A stretch of DNA of 64,000 bases from Neobacillus bataviensis. Lineage in GTDB: Bacteria > Bacillota > Bacilli > Bacillales_B > DSM-18226. Below the pieces are notes generated by a model. It worked only from the letters and a program-made list of their open reading frames with translations, made no database searches and was not told where the DNA came from. A program made the position numbers and the translations under genes. Numbering within the stretch: position 1 is the stretch's first letter; each line of letters begins with the position of its first letter. Positions 7,668 through 16,769 of this stretch are shown here, piece by piece. The stretch spans positions 124,001 through 188,000 of the forward strand of contig NZ_JAHXYW010000003.1 of NCBI RefSeq assembly GCF_019969725.1, read 5' to 3'.

Positions 7668-9146
7668 TTACTCAGTCACTGCTTTGGCTTTGAGTTGTGT
7701 CAGCGAGATCTTTTTAGTCATCAAACTTACTGCTATCACAACGATTGTGTTTACAAATAGAGCAATAATTCCTACATTCAAATCTTTAATAACTTGAGGT
7801 ATATGAGGTAAAAGCTGTCCAATCGTTATATTTCCTAAAGACATTATGGATACCAATACTCCTCCGGAAAGGATTCCCGCTAATGCGCCATATTTTGTGA
7901 CAAAATTTCTCTTCAACAAACTAAAGAAAAACGCAGGTGCCAATTGTGTAATAAAATTATAAGCAATTAATGCAATTCCAAATAGTGAATTTCCTCCTTT
8001 AAAGGTAAAATAAAGCCCTAAAAGAGTAATTATTGGAACTAAATATTTCACTATTTTTGCAATCTGTTCCTCTGTTGTAGAAGGAACAAAAACTTGAAAG
8101 ATGTTTTTTGTCAGTAATGTTGATATAACCATCAATAGCATGGAACTCGGTACTAAGGCTGCTAAAACACCTGTGCCGCCAATTAATCCGACAAACCAAG
8201 GATCAAAAGACTCTTTAGAAAGACGGAGCAAAATAAGATCGCTTTCACTTCCTGTTAATCCTGGAATCTGTAATACAGCTGCAAATCCAACAAAAAAGGC
8301 AAACAATAATATCAATTGATACAATGGCATAAGGATTGCATTTTTCCGTAAAGCTTTCTCATTTTTGGCTGCAAAGATATTGGGGAACGAATGCGGCCAC
8401 ATATAAAAACCAATCCCGCTTAAAATAACTGTTGAGGTATACCATGTGGTGTTCATACCATGATTAGGAAGTACGGTAAAGTTTGATTTTGCTTGTTCGA
8501 TCGCTTCATACATTGGCTGAATCCCGCCAAAATAGTGAATCGGAAAGTAGACACCTAAAAATACTACGATGCCAAGAATGAGGAAATCCTTCAGAACAGA
8601 AGTCCATGCAGCGCCGTGAATACCTGACAACATAACAAAAACAGTTACGCCAATAGCTCCAATCCAAATCGCTATTTTGGAAGATATAACCCCATAAGAT
8701 GTTGCCTCAACGATATACCCCAACCCTTTTAATTGTAAAACCAAATAACAAATACAAGCGACCACGCCTACTACGGCTACCAGTACTCCAAGATAAGGAC
8801 TTTGATATTTTTTTACAAAGAAATCTGATTGGGAAATTAATTTATGTTCCTTCGCATATTTCCAAATTGCAGGAAATGACCAGTAAGAGATGACAGTAGC
8901 TAGGCAGCCGTATGATACAATACTAAAAATGGCACCTCCATCACTATAAGCCGAACCACTTGCACCTAAAAAAGTAAAGGTCGTATACATTTCACCGGCG
9001 GATAAAAGAAAGACAAACAGCGTACCCATTCCACGACCGCCAACAGACCACTGTTCTAAATTCATCTCCTTCCCTTTTCTAGACCAGATACCAATAACGA
9101 TTGAAACAACGAAAAACAACAAGATTAAAAACATGGAAATATTCAT
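7668..9146 (-). CDS. Sodium:solute symporter (SSS family, YhjB-like)
   Basis: 492 residues with about 13 hydrophobic segments. SSS features include the N-terminal WSVGGRGMGTLFVFLLSAGE, the LQLKGLGYIVEA segment, and the sodium-site region ALVPSSMLLMVISTLLTKN. The family imports organic anions, amino acids or vitamins with Na+. Ribosome site AAAGGAGG lies 7 nt before the ATG; the start overlaps the DUF3311 stop by one base (TAATG), indicating translational coupling. The DUF3311-SSS pair matches B. subtilis yhjC-yhjB as I recall it. With an M20 amidohydrolase upstream, the cargo is plausibly an N-acyl amino acid, a dipeptide or its product (inference). Confidence 0.88.
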   Translation of the reverse strand: MNISMFLILLFFVVSIVIGIWSRKGKEMNLEQWSVGGRGMGTLFVFLLSAGEMYTTFTFLGASGSAYSDGGAIFSIVSYGCLATVISYWSFPAIWKYAKEHKLISQSDFFVKKYQSPYLGVLVAVVGVVACICYLVLQLKGLGYIVEATSYGVISSKIAIWIGAIGVTVFVMLSGIHGAAWTSVLKDFLILGIVVFLGVYFPIHYFGGIQPMYEAIEQAKSNFTVLPNHGMNTTWYTSTVILSGIGFYMWPHSFPNIFAAKNEKALRKNAILMPLYQLILLFAFFVGFAAVLQIPGLTGSESDLILLRLSKESFDPWFVGLIGGTGVLAALVPSSMLLMVISTLLTKNIFQVFVPSTTEEQIAKIVKYLVPIITLLGLYFTFKGGNSLFGIALIAYNFITQLAPAFFFSLLKRNFVTKYGALAGILSGGVLVSIMSLGNITIGQLLPHIPQVIKDLNVGIIALFVNTIVVIAVSLMTKKISLTQLKAKAVTE

Positions 9147-9343
9147 TAAAAATCCTCCTTTTGATTCGCAGGATCAAGTTTATAAATAATTCCAAGTATT
9201 CCAGTTGTAAGTAAAGACCAGAGGACAACCCAAAAGTGGAAAAATGGCATTCCTAAAACATAAGGAGTCACTCTGTTTGAAAATAAAGCTCCTATCACAA
9301 AACCCAAAACCGGAATCAATCCAAGCCAATAGATTTTTTTCAT
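9146..9343 (-). CDS. DUF3311 small membrane protein, symporter partner (YhjC-like)
   Basis: About 65 residues with two hydrophobic helices (YWLGLIPVLGFVIGALFSNRV... and HFWVVLWSLLTTGILGIIY), ending in a charged tail DPANQKEDF. Proteins of this family are encoded directly upstream of SSS symporters and are thought to be accessory subunits. Two in-frame ATGs exist, at 9349 and 9343; the second has correct spacing from the GAGGGGG ribosome site and is preferred. Lies 18 bp after the amidohydrolase gene and overlaps the symporter by one base. Confidence 0.8.
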   Translation of the reverse strand: MKKIYWLGLIPVLGFVIGALFSNRVTPYVLGMPFFHFWVVLWSLLTTGILGIIYKLDPANQKEDF

Positions 9344-9361
9344 ACTCATCCCCCTCGTGTT

Positions 9362-10540
9362 CTAATTCAATATTTTCAATGTTCCATGAACGAATAACTT
9401 TACTCCGAATTGTAATGCTTGCTCATCAATATCAAATTTCGGGTGATGGTGAGGATGAATAATCCCATTTTCTCCGTTACGAGCGCCTATGAAGATATAA
9501 GATCCTGGCACCACTTTTTGATAAGCTGAGAAGTCTTCACTCCCCATGATTGGCTTAATATACTCTCTGCTTTTTTCCCCAAACACTTCACAAACCGCTT
9601 CATCCAGCAATTTTGTGACTTCTTCATCATTTATGGTAGGCGCATAACCGAACTGATAATCGTATTCATATGTTGCTCCATGCGCTTCTGTAATTCCTTT
9701 TACAATGCGTTCGATATAAGTTGGAATCTTTTCCCTCAGATTCGGGTTAAAGCTTCGTACCGATCCTCCAATTCTCACATTACTTGGAATTACATTAATC
9801 GCGCTACCCCCATGGAACTGGGTCACAGAAATCACTAGGGTTTCTTGAGCATCGCAATATCTCGAAACAATATGCTGAAGATTTGTTACAATCTGGGTTC
9901 CAATGGCAATCGGGTCGATGGTTAGTTCTGGCTGTGAGGCGTGTCCCCCCTTACCCACCACGGAAATCCTAAAAGTGTCAGCCCCTGCCATCATCGGACC
10001 GTAACTCAAGCCAATTTTCCCAAAGGGAAGAGTGGACATGAGGTGTGTACCAATTATCATATCTACACCATCAAGGACACCGGCTGCCACCAGCTCTTGG
10101 GCACCTCCAGGCGGTAATTCCTCAGCATGCTGAAATAAAAAGCGCACCTCCCCTTTTATTTGATCCTTTACCTGTGTCAAAATCTTTGCCGCTCCAAGCA
10201 GCATCGCCGTATGCCCATCATGCCCGCAAGCATGCATCACTCCTGAACTTTGTGAAACAAAATCAAAATCATTCTCTTCTTCAATTGGAAGCGCATCCAT
10301 ATCTGCCCGCAGTACAATGACCTTCCCTGGTTGCTGACCAATTAAGCGGGCCATAACACTTGTTTTTGTCGGGCGTATAATCTCTAAATCACCAAAAGTT
10401 TGAAGTGTTTCATAAACGAATTGTGCTGTTTTTTCTTCCTGAAAAGACAGCTCTGGATATTTATGTAAATATCTTCGCCATCCAATTACTTCGTCTTTAA
10501 CCTCCTCAATTAATTCATGAATCATTTTCATTTGTAACAA
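9362..10540 (-). CDS. M20-family amidohydrolase (N-acyl amino acid / peptide hydrolase)
   Basis: About 392 residues. M20/AmaA/HipO signatures: WRRYLHKYPELSFQE, the metal site MHACGHDGHTAMLLG, the catalytic Glu pair in QHAEELPPGG, a lid-domain glycine-rich block GKGGHASQPE, and the C-terminal metal His in GIIHPHHHPKFDID. The family hydrolyses N-acyl amino acids, hippurate or small amides in the cytoplasm with two Zn/Mn ions. The longest frame begins with TTG at 10549, but AAGGAG touches that codon; the TTG at 10540 (9-nt spacing) or the ATG at 10531 are better starts. First gene of an operon with DUF3311 and the symporter, under the promoter at 10614-10642. Confidence 0.9.
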   Translation of the reverse strand: MLQMKMIHELIEEVKDEVIGWRRYLHKYPELSFQEEKTAQFVYETLQTFGDLEIIRPTKTSVMARLIGQQPGKVIVLRADMDALPIEEENDFDFVSQSSGVMHACGHDGHTAMLLGAAKILTQVKDQIKGEVRFLFQHAEELPPGGAQELVAAGVLDGVDMIIGTHLMSTLPFGKIGLSYGPMMAGADTFRISVVGKGGHASQPELTIDPIAIGTQIVTNLQHIVSRYCDAQETLVISVTQFHGGSAINVIPSNVRIGGSVRSFNPNLREKIPTYIERIVKGITEAHGATYEYDYQFGYAPTINDEEVTKLLDEAVCEVFGEKSREYIKPIMGSEDFSAYQKVVPGSYIFIGARNGENGIIHPHHHPKFDIDEQALQFGVKLFVHGTLKILN

Positions 10541-10588
10541 CTCATTCAACTCCTTCTTTATACAACCTACTAAACTAATTTAGGATAC

Positions 10589-10642
10589 TTTAAGGAAAAA
10601 ATTCCTTAAATAGAGTATAGTATTTCGAGTCATCCATTTCAA
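10589..10642 (-). promoter_or_regulatory. Sigma-A promoter with overlapping palindromic operator for the amidohydrolase operon
   Basis: Minus-strand -35 TTGAAA (10637-10642), 17-bp spacer, -10 TATACT (10614-10619). Immediately downstream, at the expected transcription start, is a perfect palindrome TTTAAGGAA-N4-TTCCTTAAA (10589-10610). Its position suits a repressor; the adjacent wHTH regulator is the obvious candidate (inference). Confidence 0.7.
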
Positions 10643-10730
10643 TAATTTTTAGAAATTTCTTAATAAAAAAATTTAATTTCAATTAGAGTTTTTCTTTTTG
10701 CCCCTAAATTTGCTAATTTATTCGGACAAA

Positions 10731-10760
10731 AAAATGAGCACCCATATCATAGGTGCTCAT
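10731..10760 (-). terminator. Terminator of the regulator gene
   Basis: Perfect 9-bp arms ATGAGCACC (10734-10742) and GGTGCTCAT (10752-10760) with a T-run on the minus strand; overlaps the stop codon at 10757. Confidence 0.85.
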
Positions 10761-12055
10761 AACAATCGATAAATTTTACTTGGTCTTCCACGTGTAGAAT
10801 AGGCTTCTTGACCTATGGATTGTGCTAGCTCAACTTCGCACATATCCGCAACAATACGCCGGACATTCCGCTCTGTCATCTCAAGCTGAGTGGCTAAGTC
10901 CTTTGTGGTAAAATCGTTCCACCCCATTTTTTGGATGATGGCCAATATTTTTTTATAGGTTTTTACACTGATATTCCCTTTTTTTAACTTCTCAATAAGG
11001 ATTTCATTTTGGGTTCGGCTCGAATATTGCAGTTCTTCTTTATTGCCAGGTGATTCCACAATCTTACCATCATCTTGAACAATCACAATTTCGCGTTTTT
11101 TCATTTCCTTGGAATGGTGAATGGCACGATAAGCATTGATTTCCGCCGAATAGGCAGTCTCGCCAAAGCCAATTCCAACCGCCACGGTAGTATCGGCCTC
11201 GAAGGCTAATTTCTGAACGGTTGCTTCGAGCGTATTAATTTCTCGTTCAAGAGCGCCTCGAGAACTAATAATCATGTATCTTCCGTTTCCTTTTTCGGAA
11301 AAAGATCCATTAATTTTTTCAGTTAATTGAATCAACATTTCTTTTAGCCGGAGCTCCAAATACTGCAAATGGTACGGGGTCTTCATTTCCTCTGCCACTT
11401 TGCTAAAAAATTCGACTTCGATGATTTCAACTCCGATTTGTGTGTCTTTAAAGTAGGAGGCCTTTACTTTTTCAGCTAGAATCCGAAGCGTTTGTCGTAT
11501 TTCCATTGTACTCATAGACATTCTGTAGGCTGGAATTCCTTTTTCCCTTAACGCTTCGCATACGGACGGAAAACAAGATAAAGCGCCATCTGTCTTTCCC
11601 TGATTCCATAAATCTAAATGAAATTGCTGCAATTCATTCGTATCAACATCTAAATCAAAGACCTTTGTATAAAATTTTGGGGTTTTTATATTTAACTGTG
11701 ACAATGCTTCTTCACTAATATTGTTTAAATGCATGGTATCGATACTTAGCTTCTCAATGATTTTCCCATGTTCATAAATCAGCTCTATAAATGATCGATA
11801 AAAACCTGATTCCGTGGCAGGAACATTGACCATTTTCTTATCGGTTCCTAATATTTCTTTAGCAATTTCATAAGGTAGGGGACCAGAAAAAAGCCATGTA
11901 TGCATGTTTTGATCATGTTTTTTTACAATGGATTCTACCTCTTCGATATTTTCATAGGGAAAAGGAAAGAATTCCATCTCATGTTTATATTCTTCTGCCA
12001 AGTTGAGAATGATTTCTACAGAAGTTTTTAGTCCGACTAACCCGATTTTATACAT
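10757..12055 (-). CDS. Transcriptional regulator: sensor region, GGDEF-like fold, C-terminal winged helix
   Basis: 432 residues from the ATG at 12055, which has AAAGGAAG 11 nt upstream; a GTG eight codons earlier overlaps that site and is rejected. N-terminal half (to about 230) has a receptor-like pattern with MYKIGLVGLKTSVEIILNL and LFSGPLPYEIAKEILG. The middle (about 240-345) has the AVGIGFGETAYSAEINAYRA and YMIISSRGALE elements of a degenerate cyclase/GGDEF-like fold, as in PucR/CdaR-type regulators. The C-terminus is a winged helix (TKDLATQLEMTERNVRRIVA) ending GRPSKIYRLL. Encoded upstream of the amidohydrolase-symporter operon in the same direction but with its own terminator; it probably controls that operon. 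I do not recognise a named orthologue. Confidence 0.75.
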   Translation of the reverse strand: MYKIGLVGLKTSVEIILNLAEEYKHEMEFFPFPYENIEEVESIVKKHDQNMHTWLFSGPLPYEIAKEILGTDKKMVNVPATESGFYRSFIELIYEHGKIIEKLSIDTMHLNNISEEALSQLNIKTPKFYTKVFDLDVDTNELQQFHLDLWNQGKTDGALSCFPSVCEALREKGIPAYRMSMSTMEIRQTLRILAEKVKASYFKDTQIGVEIIEVEFFSKVAEEMKTPYHLQYLELRLKEMLIQLTEKINGSFSEKGNGRYMIISSRGALEREINTLEATVQKLAFEADTTVAVGIGFGETAYSAEINAYRAIHHSKEMKKREIVIVQDDGKIVESPGNKEELQYSSRTQNEILIEKLKKGNISVKTYKKILAIIQKMGWNDFTTKDLATQLEMTERNVRRIVADMCEVELAQSIGQEAYSTRGRPSKIYRLL

Positions 12056-12111
12056 TATGTTTTCAACTTCCTTTATCACAAATATTACGCTAGAATCCTA
12101 TACTTAAAATC

Positions 12112-12142
12112 ATTATAGTCGGTTTGAGCGGTTAACTGTCAA
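12112..12142 (-). promoter_or_regulatory. Promoter of the regulator gene
   Basis: Minus-strand TTGACA (12137-12142) and TATAAT (12112-12117), both consensus, but with a long 19-bp spacer. About 57 bp upstream of the ATG. Confidence 0.6.
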
Positions 12143-12160
12143 GTATGGGCATGTTTAAAA

Positions 12161-12203
12161 CAAAAACGCTATCCTTTGCATTATTATACAGAAAGAATAG
12201 CGT
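12161..12203 (-). terminator. Terminator of the subtilase gene
   Basis: Arms ACGCTAT (12166-12172) and ATAGCGT (12197-12203) plus partial inner pairing, with minus-strand tail TTTTTGTTTT. It lies about 160 bp after the stop codon; a closer hairpin at 12309-12326 (AGGGGAG/CTCCCCT) has its T-run on the + strand and so would stop antisense transcription instead. Confidence 0.65.
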
Positions 12204-12359
12204 CATTATTTATGATCATTATTTTTCAGCATGATTCAAGGTTGAATGCCTCTCCCCCATAAAAATATTTTTTCTCTATAATTTTATGAATCTATAATTT
12301 TATTAATCAGGGGAGTTATCTCCCCTTTTTTTCAACGGAACCTGCTGTAAAAGAGACTG

Positions 12360-15300
12360 TTATAATCCTAATTCTTTTAAAATACTATCTAAAGTAGCAC
12401 CTTTATAAGAATTTTTGGCTTTTGGAGTATCTGCTACCGTAGGATTTTGTAATCCAAAGTTTTTGATGATATAATTCATGTCTTTACCATCCACCACTTT
12501 ATCAAAGTTAAAGTCTGTTGTTGGATTGTCAGTACCCCAATTTTTCTGTACGGCAATAGCGTCTAAAATATCAATGACATCGTCCTTATTGGCATCACCG
12601 GCTGCTGCTGTTGATAAATTGGTTCGTAAAAACTTCCCTACTGTTTCTCCTCGAACCTCATTTGATAATTCGAATTGCTTGTGCATCGTAAAGTGGCCTG
12701 GAACATCCACCACAATCGTATAAGGGTTTGTTTCAGCCTTTAATCCATCAGCGCTGTATTTGCCGTCTTTAGATAGGATAGGAGCGTCAACGATGGTTTT
12801 GCCATCAAAGGAAGAAACTGTTACTTTTGCCCCGATTTTACTTTGATCTAGTGAGTAAATGGTTTCTCCTGTAGCAGGGTTTTTCGCCCCTTCTACTTGA
12901 ACGAATCCGTCTAATCTAGAAATGGTTGATTTTGACGTATAGCTTTCCATAAATGCGTACACATTTTTCGACTCAACATTCGATTGATCAATGGTAGAGG
13001 CACTCATCGAATTCCAGTCGAACGGCACATTTCTTGTAAACTTGTTTGATGTTTTTAGATCGAAATTAAATAACGGCAGATCTTCTGGTAAAGCTTTTGT
13101 TCCTAAATACGTAAATGTTAAAGTATAATTCATTCTTAATCCGGAAGGTGCAGACGTTACAGAAACTTGGGCATTACCATATTGTTTCACGGCGTCATTT
13201 ACCACTAGATTTTCGATGCTTACTAGATTTGGGTCTAATGGTAACGTGATTTTAGTCGTTTTTAAGTTTTTCACATTATTGGAGCGAACTGTATAGTTTA
13301 CAGAATCTCCTGTTGTGACAGTTTGCTTATTTGCCTTTAAATAATAATAAGGCAGGTTATGATCGACAAACGCGACTCTTAGCATGTTGGTAGCATCCGC
13401 GGTAAAATTACCGGCTGCATCAAACCCATAAAACTGAACCTTTAATGGTGAATCCTGCTTTCTAACTAAAATTTGATCCGTGTAATTTCCGTCTTTATCA
13501 GTCTTAATTGGACTCGCTGGAAACGGACTATTATAAAAGGAAACAACAGAATTACTAGATTGATCTAATTGACTTCCAAACTGTTTGGCTTCTTCGACTT
13601 CAGAATCGTTCAAATTAATGTCAAAGTCATATAAAAATTGTCCATTGGCATCAAATTGGCTATCATTATATTCAATTACCTTTTGGTCTAAGGAATCAAA
13701 GCTGGACGTCATCGTTGGTGCGCCAAGCTCATAGATGAAATCCGATGCAGCTGTAAAAGTCTGCCCCTGCTCATTTGTGCCAACCAATTTCAGCTGATAA
13801 TGCCCCGTTTTGGCGAATGCAGGTTCACTGCTGATTGGATTTTTCGCATCACCAGTAAATGGATAGTAAATGGTACTAAATCCTCTTCCAATAAAATACG
13901 ATTGGTTATCATTGATAAGAATTGGATCAAATGATCCCACTAACCCTAGATCTTTACCTGTTTTTGGATCATGTAATACGACATCTAAGGTTTTCATATG
14001 TGATTTTAATGAGAAATCAAAACCAAGAAATGGAAATGAATTGGCCGGCCAAGCTGTATCATTAGAAAATACAGGTTTATCTACTTTAAACGAATCAATG
14101 CCTTCCTCGACAACACGGACACCAAATGGAACTTGATAGGTTTCAGAAGGATCTTTTTGGTTGGTATATACGATATAACCTTCATAAACGCCCATTTCCG
14201 CTGTTTTTGGAATTGAAAGTGAAACATTTCTAGTAATCTGGCTGTTAGCCGGAACTTTAATAGACTCGTCTGTATTCACAACTACACCATTCTTTTCTGA
14301 ATCGATAGAACCTCTTACCTCTTTTTGGAAGGTTACACTTACATTAAAAGTTTTGTCATCTGGTCCCTTGTTTTCAATTGTCACTTCACGTGAATCTTTT
14401 ATATCTTTCCCGTTACTTGCAAACTTGCCAAAGCTGATGGCACCTGTAGCTTCCTTTATTTGCTTGTCTTTCCCATTTGTGATTGTCGGCGTTTTATCTT
14501 TCACTTTGATTTCAATCGAAGAGTGGATCGCCTCATAAGGATCGACACGCCCTGCCCCTTGCTCAAATACACTGTAAGGCTTGCTTAACGAATCAGCTGT
14601 ATTCATCAAGATCGCTTTTACATCCTCTGGCGAAAGTTTTGGATTTGCCTGCAATAATAAGGCTGCAACGCCGGATGTGAATGGAGTTGCCATCGATGTT
14701 CCTGACATCCGCTGATACGCCAAGGTGTAATTATTCGGTTCATTTGGACTGTTAATAAAGCTTGGAACAGTCGATAAAACACTTACACCTGGTGCTGTGA
14801 TTTCCGGTTTAATATCATACGTCAGACGTGTTGGCCCGCGGGAACTGAAGTCAGCGAGCGTATCTCCCTCTGTTTTCATTCCATTCATATCTGTGTAAGT
14901 GAAAGAGGCAGAACCTGTTTGAATTTTTTGTTTCAACGCCAGTCCGTCGGCATTTGTTAAAGAGAAGGATGGAATGAAATTAACTCCTTCACCAAGGTAT
15001 GCTGGAATATGCCCCTCTGCCGGATTGTCATTGTACATCAGAACCCCGGCTGCTCCCAGCGACTTGGCATATGCAATTTTTGAGTCCAATGTATACACTC
15101 CACGGCTGATGAGGACCATTTTCCCTTTTACGTCTTTTCCCTTATATCCGTTTGGATCTCCTATCCCTGCATCTACAATCGGATACGTTTGTCCTTTTAA
15201 TTTTGTAATGTCATCTGTGAATCCCCTTGCCAAGAAGCGTAAATCCGCCGTTACACTGTCGATGGATCCCTTGGCAGACACAGTCGTAATCGGCACACTG

Positions 15301-16484
15301 CTTGCCCCTACTGTCAAAGCTAGAGAAGCAGCTCCAGGAGATCCGACTGTGTACATCTTGTTTCCTGCGTTCCCTGCAGCTACGACTGCTGTAACGCCGC
15401 TTAAAACAGCGTTATTAATAGCTATACTTGTCGGATACATCGGATCATTATAGTCCGCTCCTAACGAGAGGTTCATTACGTCCATGCCATCCCTCACTGT
15501 TTGATCTATGGCCGCGATGATATCGTCCACTGTTCCGCTTCCTCCAGGACCAAGCACACGATACGCATATAAATCTGCACCAGGAGCGATTCCTGTTGTG
15601 GCGTATTCACTCTCATTTTTTCCTTGGCCGGCAATCGTACCCGCAACGTGGGTGCCGTGTTCAGTAACATAGGCTGCAGCATTCCCGCCTGGCTTTCCGG
15701 CTTTTACCCAGTCGGCATAGGTGGTTTCCATCGGATCATTGTCATTGTCAACAAAATCGTAGCCGCCTTTATAGGCGTCCTTCAAGTCCGGGTGATTGTA
15801 ATCAATTCCGGTATCCAAAACCGCAACCTTAATTCCTTTACCTGTATAACCTTCTTGATGTAATTGATCTACTTTTAGGAAAGAACGCTCATCGGCCATT
15901 CCTTGACCTTTCGTTTCTTTTACTGGAAGCTCTGAAGTCACGGTCGAATCACTGTAGATCGCTTGGACTGCGTCTGATTTTAATAGGTCGTTAAGCTTGT
16001 TTGCAGGTACATCCAATGCGACTCCGTTGAAGGCATGTTTATATTGACGTTTCATTTTGTATGAACCATTTGCTTTATCTTTAAAAATGGAGTTTAAATC
16101 ATTTTGGAATGTCGTATGATCCGCTTCTGCCTTGCTTTTTGCTTTATCAACAGAAAGGTTCTCTCCTTTTATTGCCGCTTCTAATACTGCCACTTTATCG
16201 GGCTTATTTTTAAATGCAACAATTACCGGGACTGTTTGATCGCTCTCTAAATTTACTGTTGAATTTAGTAATAGACCGGATTGACTATCGGTGGCAAACT
16301 TTTCTAAAGCTTGTCTTTGTTCTGGAGTTAAATTGGCTAAAATGGATTCCGCATTAGATGTTGCCATAGCAAGCACTTTAGATGGCATGCTTAGATATGG
16401 CGTTGCTAGAGTGCTAGAAATCAAACCTACTCCTAATGTAAGGGCTGTTGCTTTTTTGAGGAACTTCTTTTTAGTACGTTTCAT
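12360..16484 (-). CDS. Giant secreted subtilisin-like protease (Vpr-type) with PA insert and dockerin-like C-terminus
   Basis: 1374 residues. Signal peptide 1-39 (basic KRTKKKFLKK, hydrophobic core, cleavage near KVLA). Inhibitor I9-type propeptide about 85-185. S8 catalytic triad: Asp224 in VAVLDTGIDYNHPD, His276 in EHGTHVAGTIAG, Ser597 in MSGTSMATPF, with oxyanion Asn372 in AAGNAG. A PA domain is inserted at about 430-530 (KGKMVLISRGVYTLDSK...AAGVLMYND). After 650 come Ig/Fn3-like segments, then a terminal dockerin-type pair of calcium loops (GDANKDDVIDILDAIAVQ and FNFDKVVDGKDMNYIIKNFG, about 1280-1340). Vpr is about 800 residues, so 500 extra residues are C-terminal. The protein is likely exported and Ca-bound; the dockerin-like end suggests docking to a cohesin or self-association. 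Weak GGAAGC site before ATG 16484. Confidence 0.92.
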   Translation of the reverse strand: MKRTKKKFLKKATALTLGVGLISSTLATPYLSMPSKVLAMATSNAESILANLTPEQRQALEKFATDSQSGLLLNSTVNLESDQTVPVIVAFKNKPDKVAVLEAAIKGENLSVDKAKSKAEADHTTFQNDLNSIFKDKANGSYKMKRQYKHAFNGVALDVPANKLNDLLKSDAVQAIYSDSTVTSELPVKETKGQGMADERSFLKVDQLHQEGYTGKGIKVAVLDTGIDYNHPDLKDAYKGGYDFVDNDNDPMETTYADWVKAGKPGGNAAAYVTEHGTHVAGTIAGQGKNESEYATTGIAPGADLYAYRVLGPGGSGTVDDIIAAIDQTVRDGMDVMNLSLGADYNDPMYPTSIAINNAVLSGVTAVVAAGNAGNKMYTVGSPGAASLALTVGASSVPITTVSAKGSIDSVTADLRFLARGFTDDITKLKGQTYPIVDAGIGDPNGYKGKDVKGKMVLISRGVYTLDSKIAYAKSLGAAGVLMYNDNPAEGHIPAYLGEGVNFIPSFSLTNADGLALKQKIQTGSASFTYTDMNGMKTEGDTLADFSSRGPTRLTYDIKPEITAPGVSVLSTVPSFINSPNEPNNYTLAYQRMSGTSMATPFTSGVAALLLQANPKLSPEDVKAILMNTADSLSKPYSVFEQGAGRVDPYEAIHSSIEIKVKDKTPTITNGKDKQIKEATGAISFGKFASNGKDIKDSREVTIENKGPDDKTFNVSVTFQKEVRGSIDSEKNGVVVNTDESIKVPANSQITRNVSLSIPKTAEMGVYEGYIVYTNQKDPSETYQVPFGVRVVEEGIDSFKVDKPVFSNDTAWPANSFPFLGFDFSLKSHMKTLDVVLHDPKTGKDLGLVGSFDPILINDNQSYFIGRGFSTIYYPFTGDAKNPISSEPAFAKTGHYQLKLVGTNEQGQTFTAASDFIYELGAPTMTSSFDSLDQKVIEYNDSQFDANGQFLYDFDINLNDSEVEEAKQFGSQLDQSSNSVVSFYNSPFPASPIKTDKDGNYTDQILVRKQDSPLKVQFYGFDAAGNFTADATNMLRVAFVDHNLPYYYLKANKQTVTTGDSVNYTVRSNNVKNLKTTKITLPLDPNLVSIENLVVNDAVKQYGNAQVSVTSAPSGLRMNYTLTFTYLGTKALPEDLPLFNFDLKTSNKFTRNVPFDWNSMSASTIDQSNVESKNVYAFMESYTSKSTISRLDGFVQVEGAKNPATGETIYSLDQSKIGAKVTVSSFDGKTIVDAPILSKDGKYSADGLKAETNPYTIVVDVPGHFTMHKQFELSNEVRGETVGKFLRTNLSTAAAGDANKDDVIDILDAIAVQKNWGTDNPTTDFNFDKVVDGKDMNYIIKNFGLQNPTVADTPKAKNSYKGATLDSILKELGL

Positions 16485-16740
16485 CTTTTGCTTCCCATCC
16501 TCTTCCTGATCAAATTGATAGAATATTTTTTCTATTAATTTAAATAGTAAGGGGACTGCATGCTGAAGTAAATTGGGGTTATTGAGGCTATGGAAAGCGT
16601 AAATCTATGCAATAACAAGCATCTTTCTCCAAAATAAATGATGTTCTGCAATGAAGTTTAGTAAATCTTAACCAAAAAACCAGGATAATAGTCATGTTTT
16701 TTTGTATTTGAATTACCCCAAATTAAAGTAAGTAAAATGA

Positions 16741-16769
16741 AAACACCTTCCTATTCAGGAAGGTGTTTC
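16741..16769 (-). terminator. Terminator of the RNPP regulator gene
   Basis: Perfect arms AAACACCTTCCT and AGGAAGGTGTTT with ATTC loop; the stop codon of the gene lies within the stem. T-rich on the minus strand. Confidence 0.9.

Noticed and set aside
12309..12332. Second terminator of the subtilase
   Set aside because: Hairpin AGGGGAG/CTCCCCT has its T-run on the + strand, so it does not terminate the minus-strand gene well.
14974..15453. 159-residue + strand ORF
   Set aside because: Antisense to the catalytic domain of the subtilase; no ribosome site.
16577..16609. GTTATTG...CAATAAC dyad upstream of the subtilase as RNPP box
   Set aside because: Arms only 7 bp with a 19-bp gap in an AT-rich region; not compelling by eye.
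16500..16740. Signalling-peptide gene for the RNPP regulator
   Set aside because: Small minus-strand ORFs (35 and 8 codons) lack a signal peptide and good ribosome sites.
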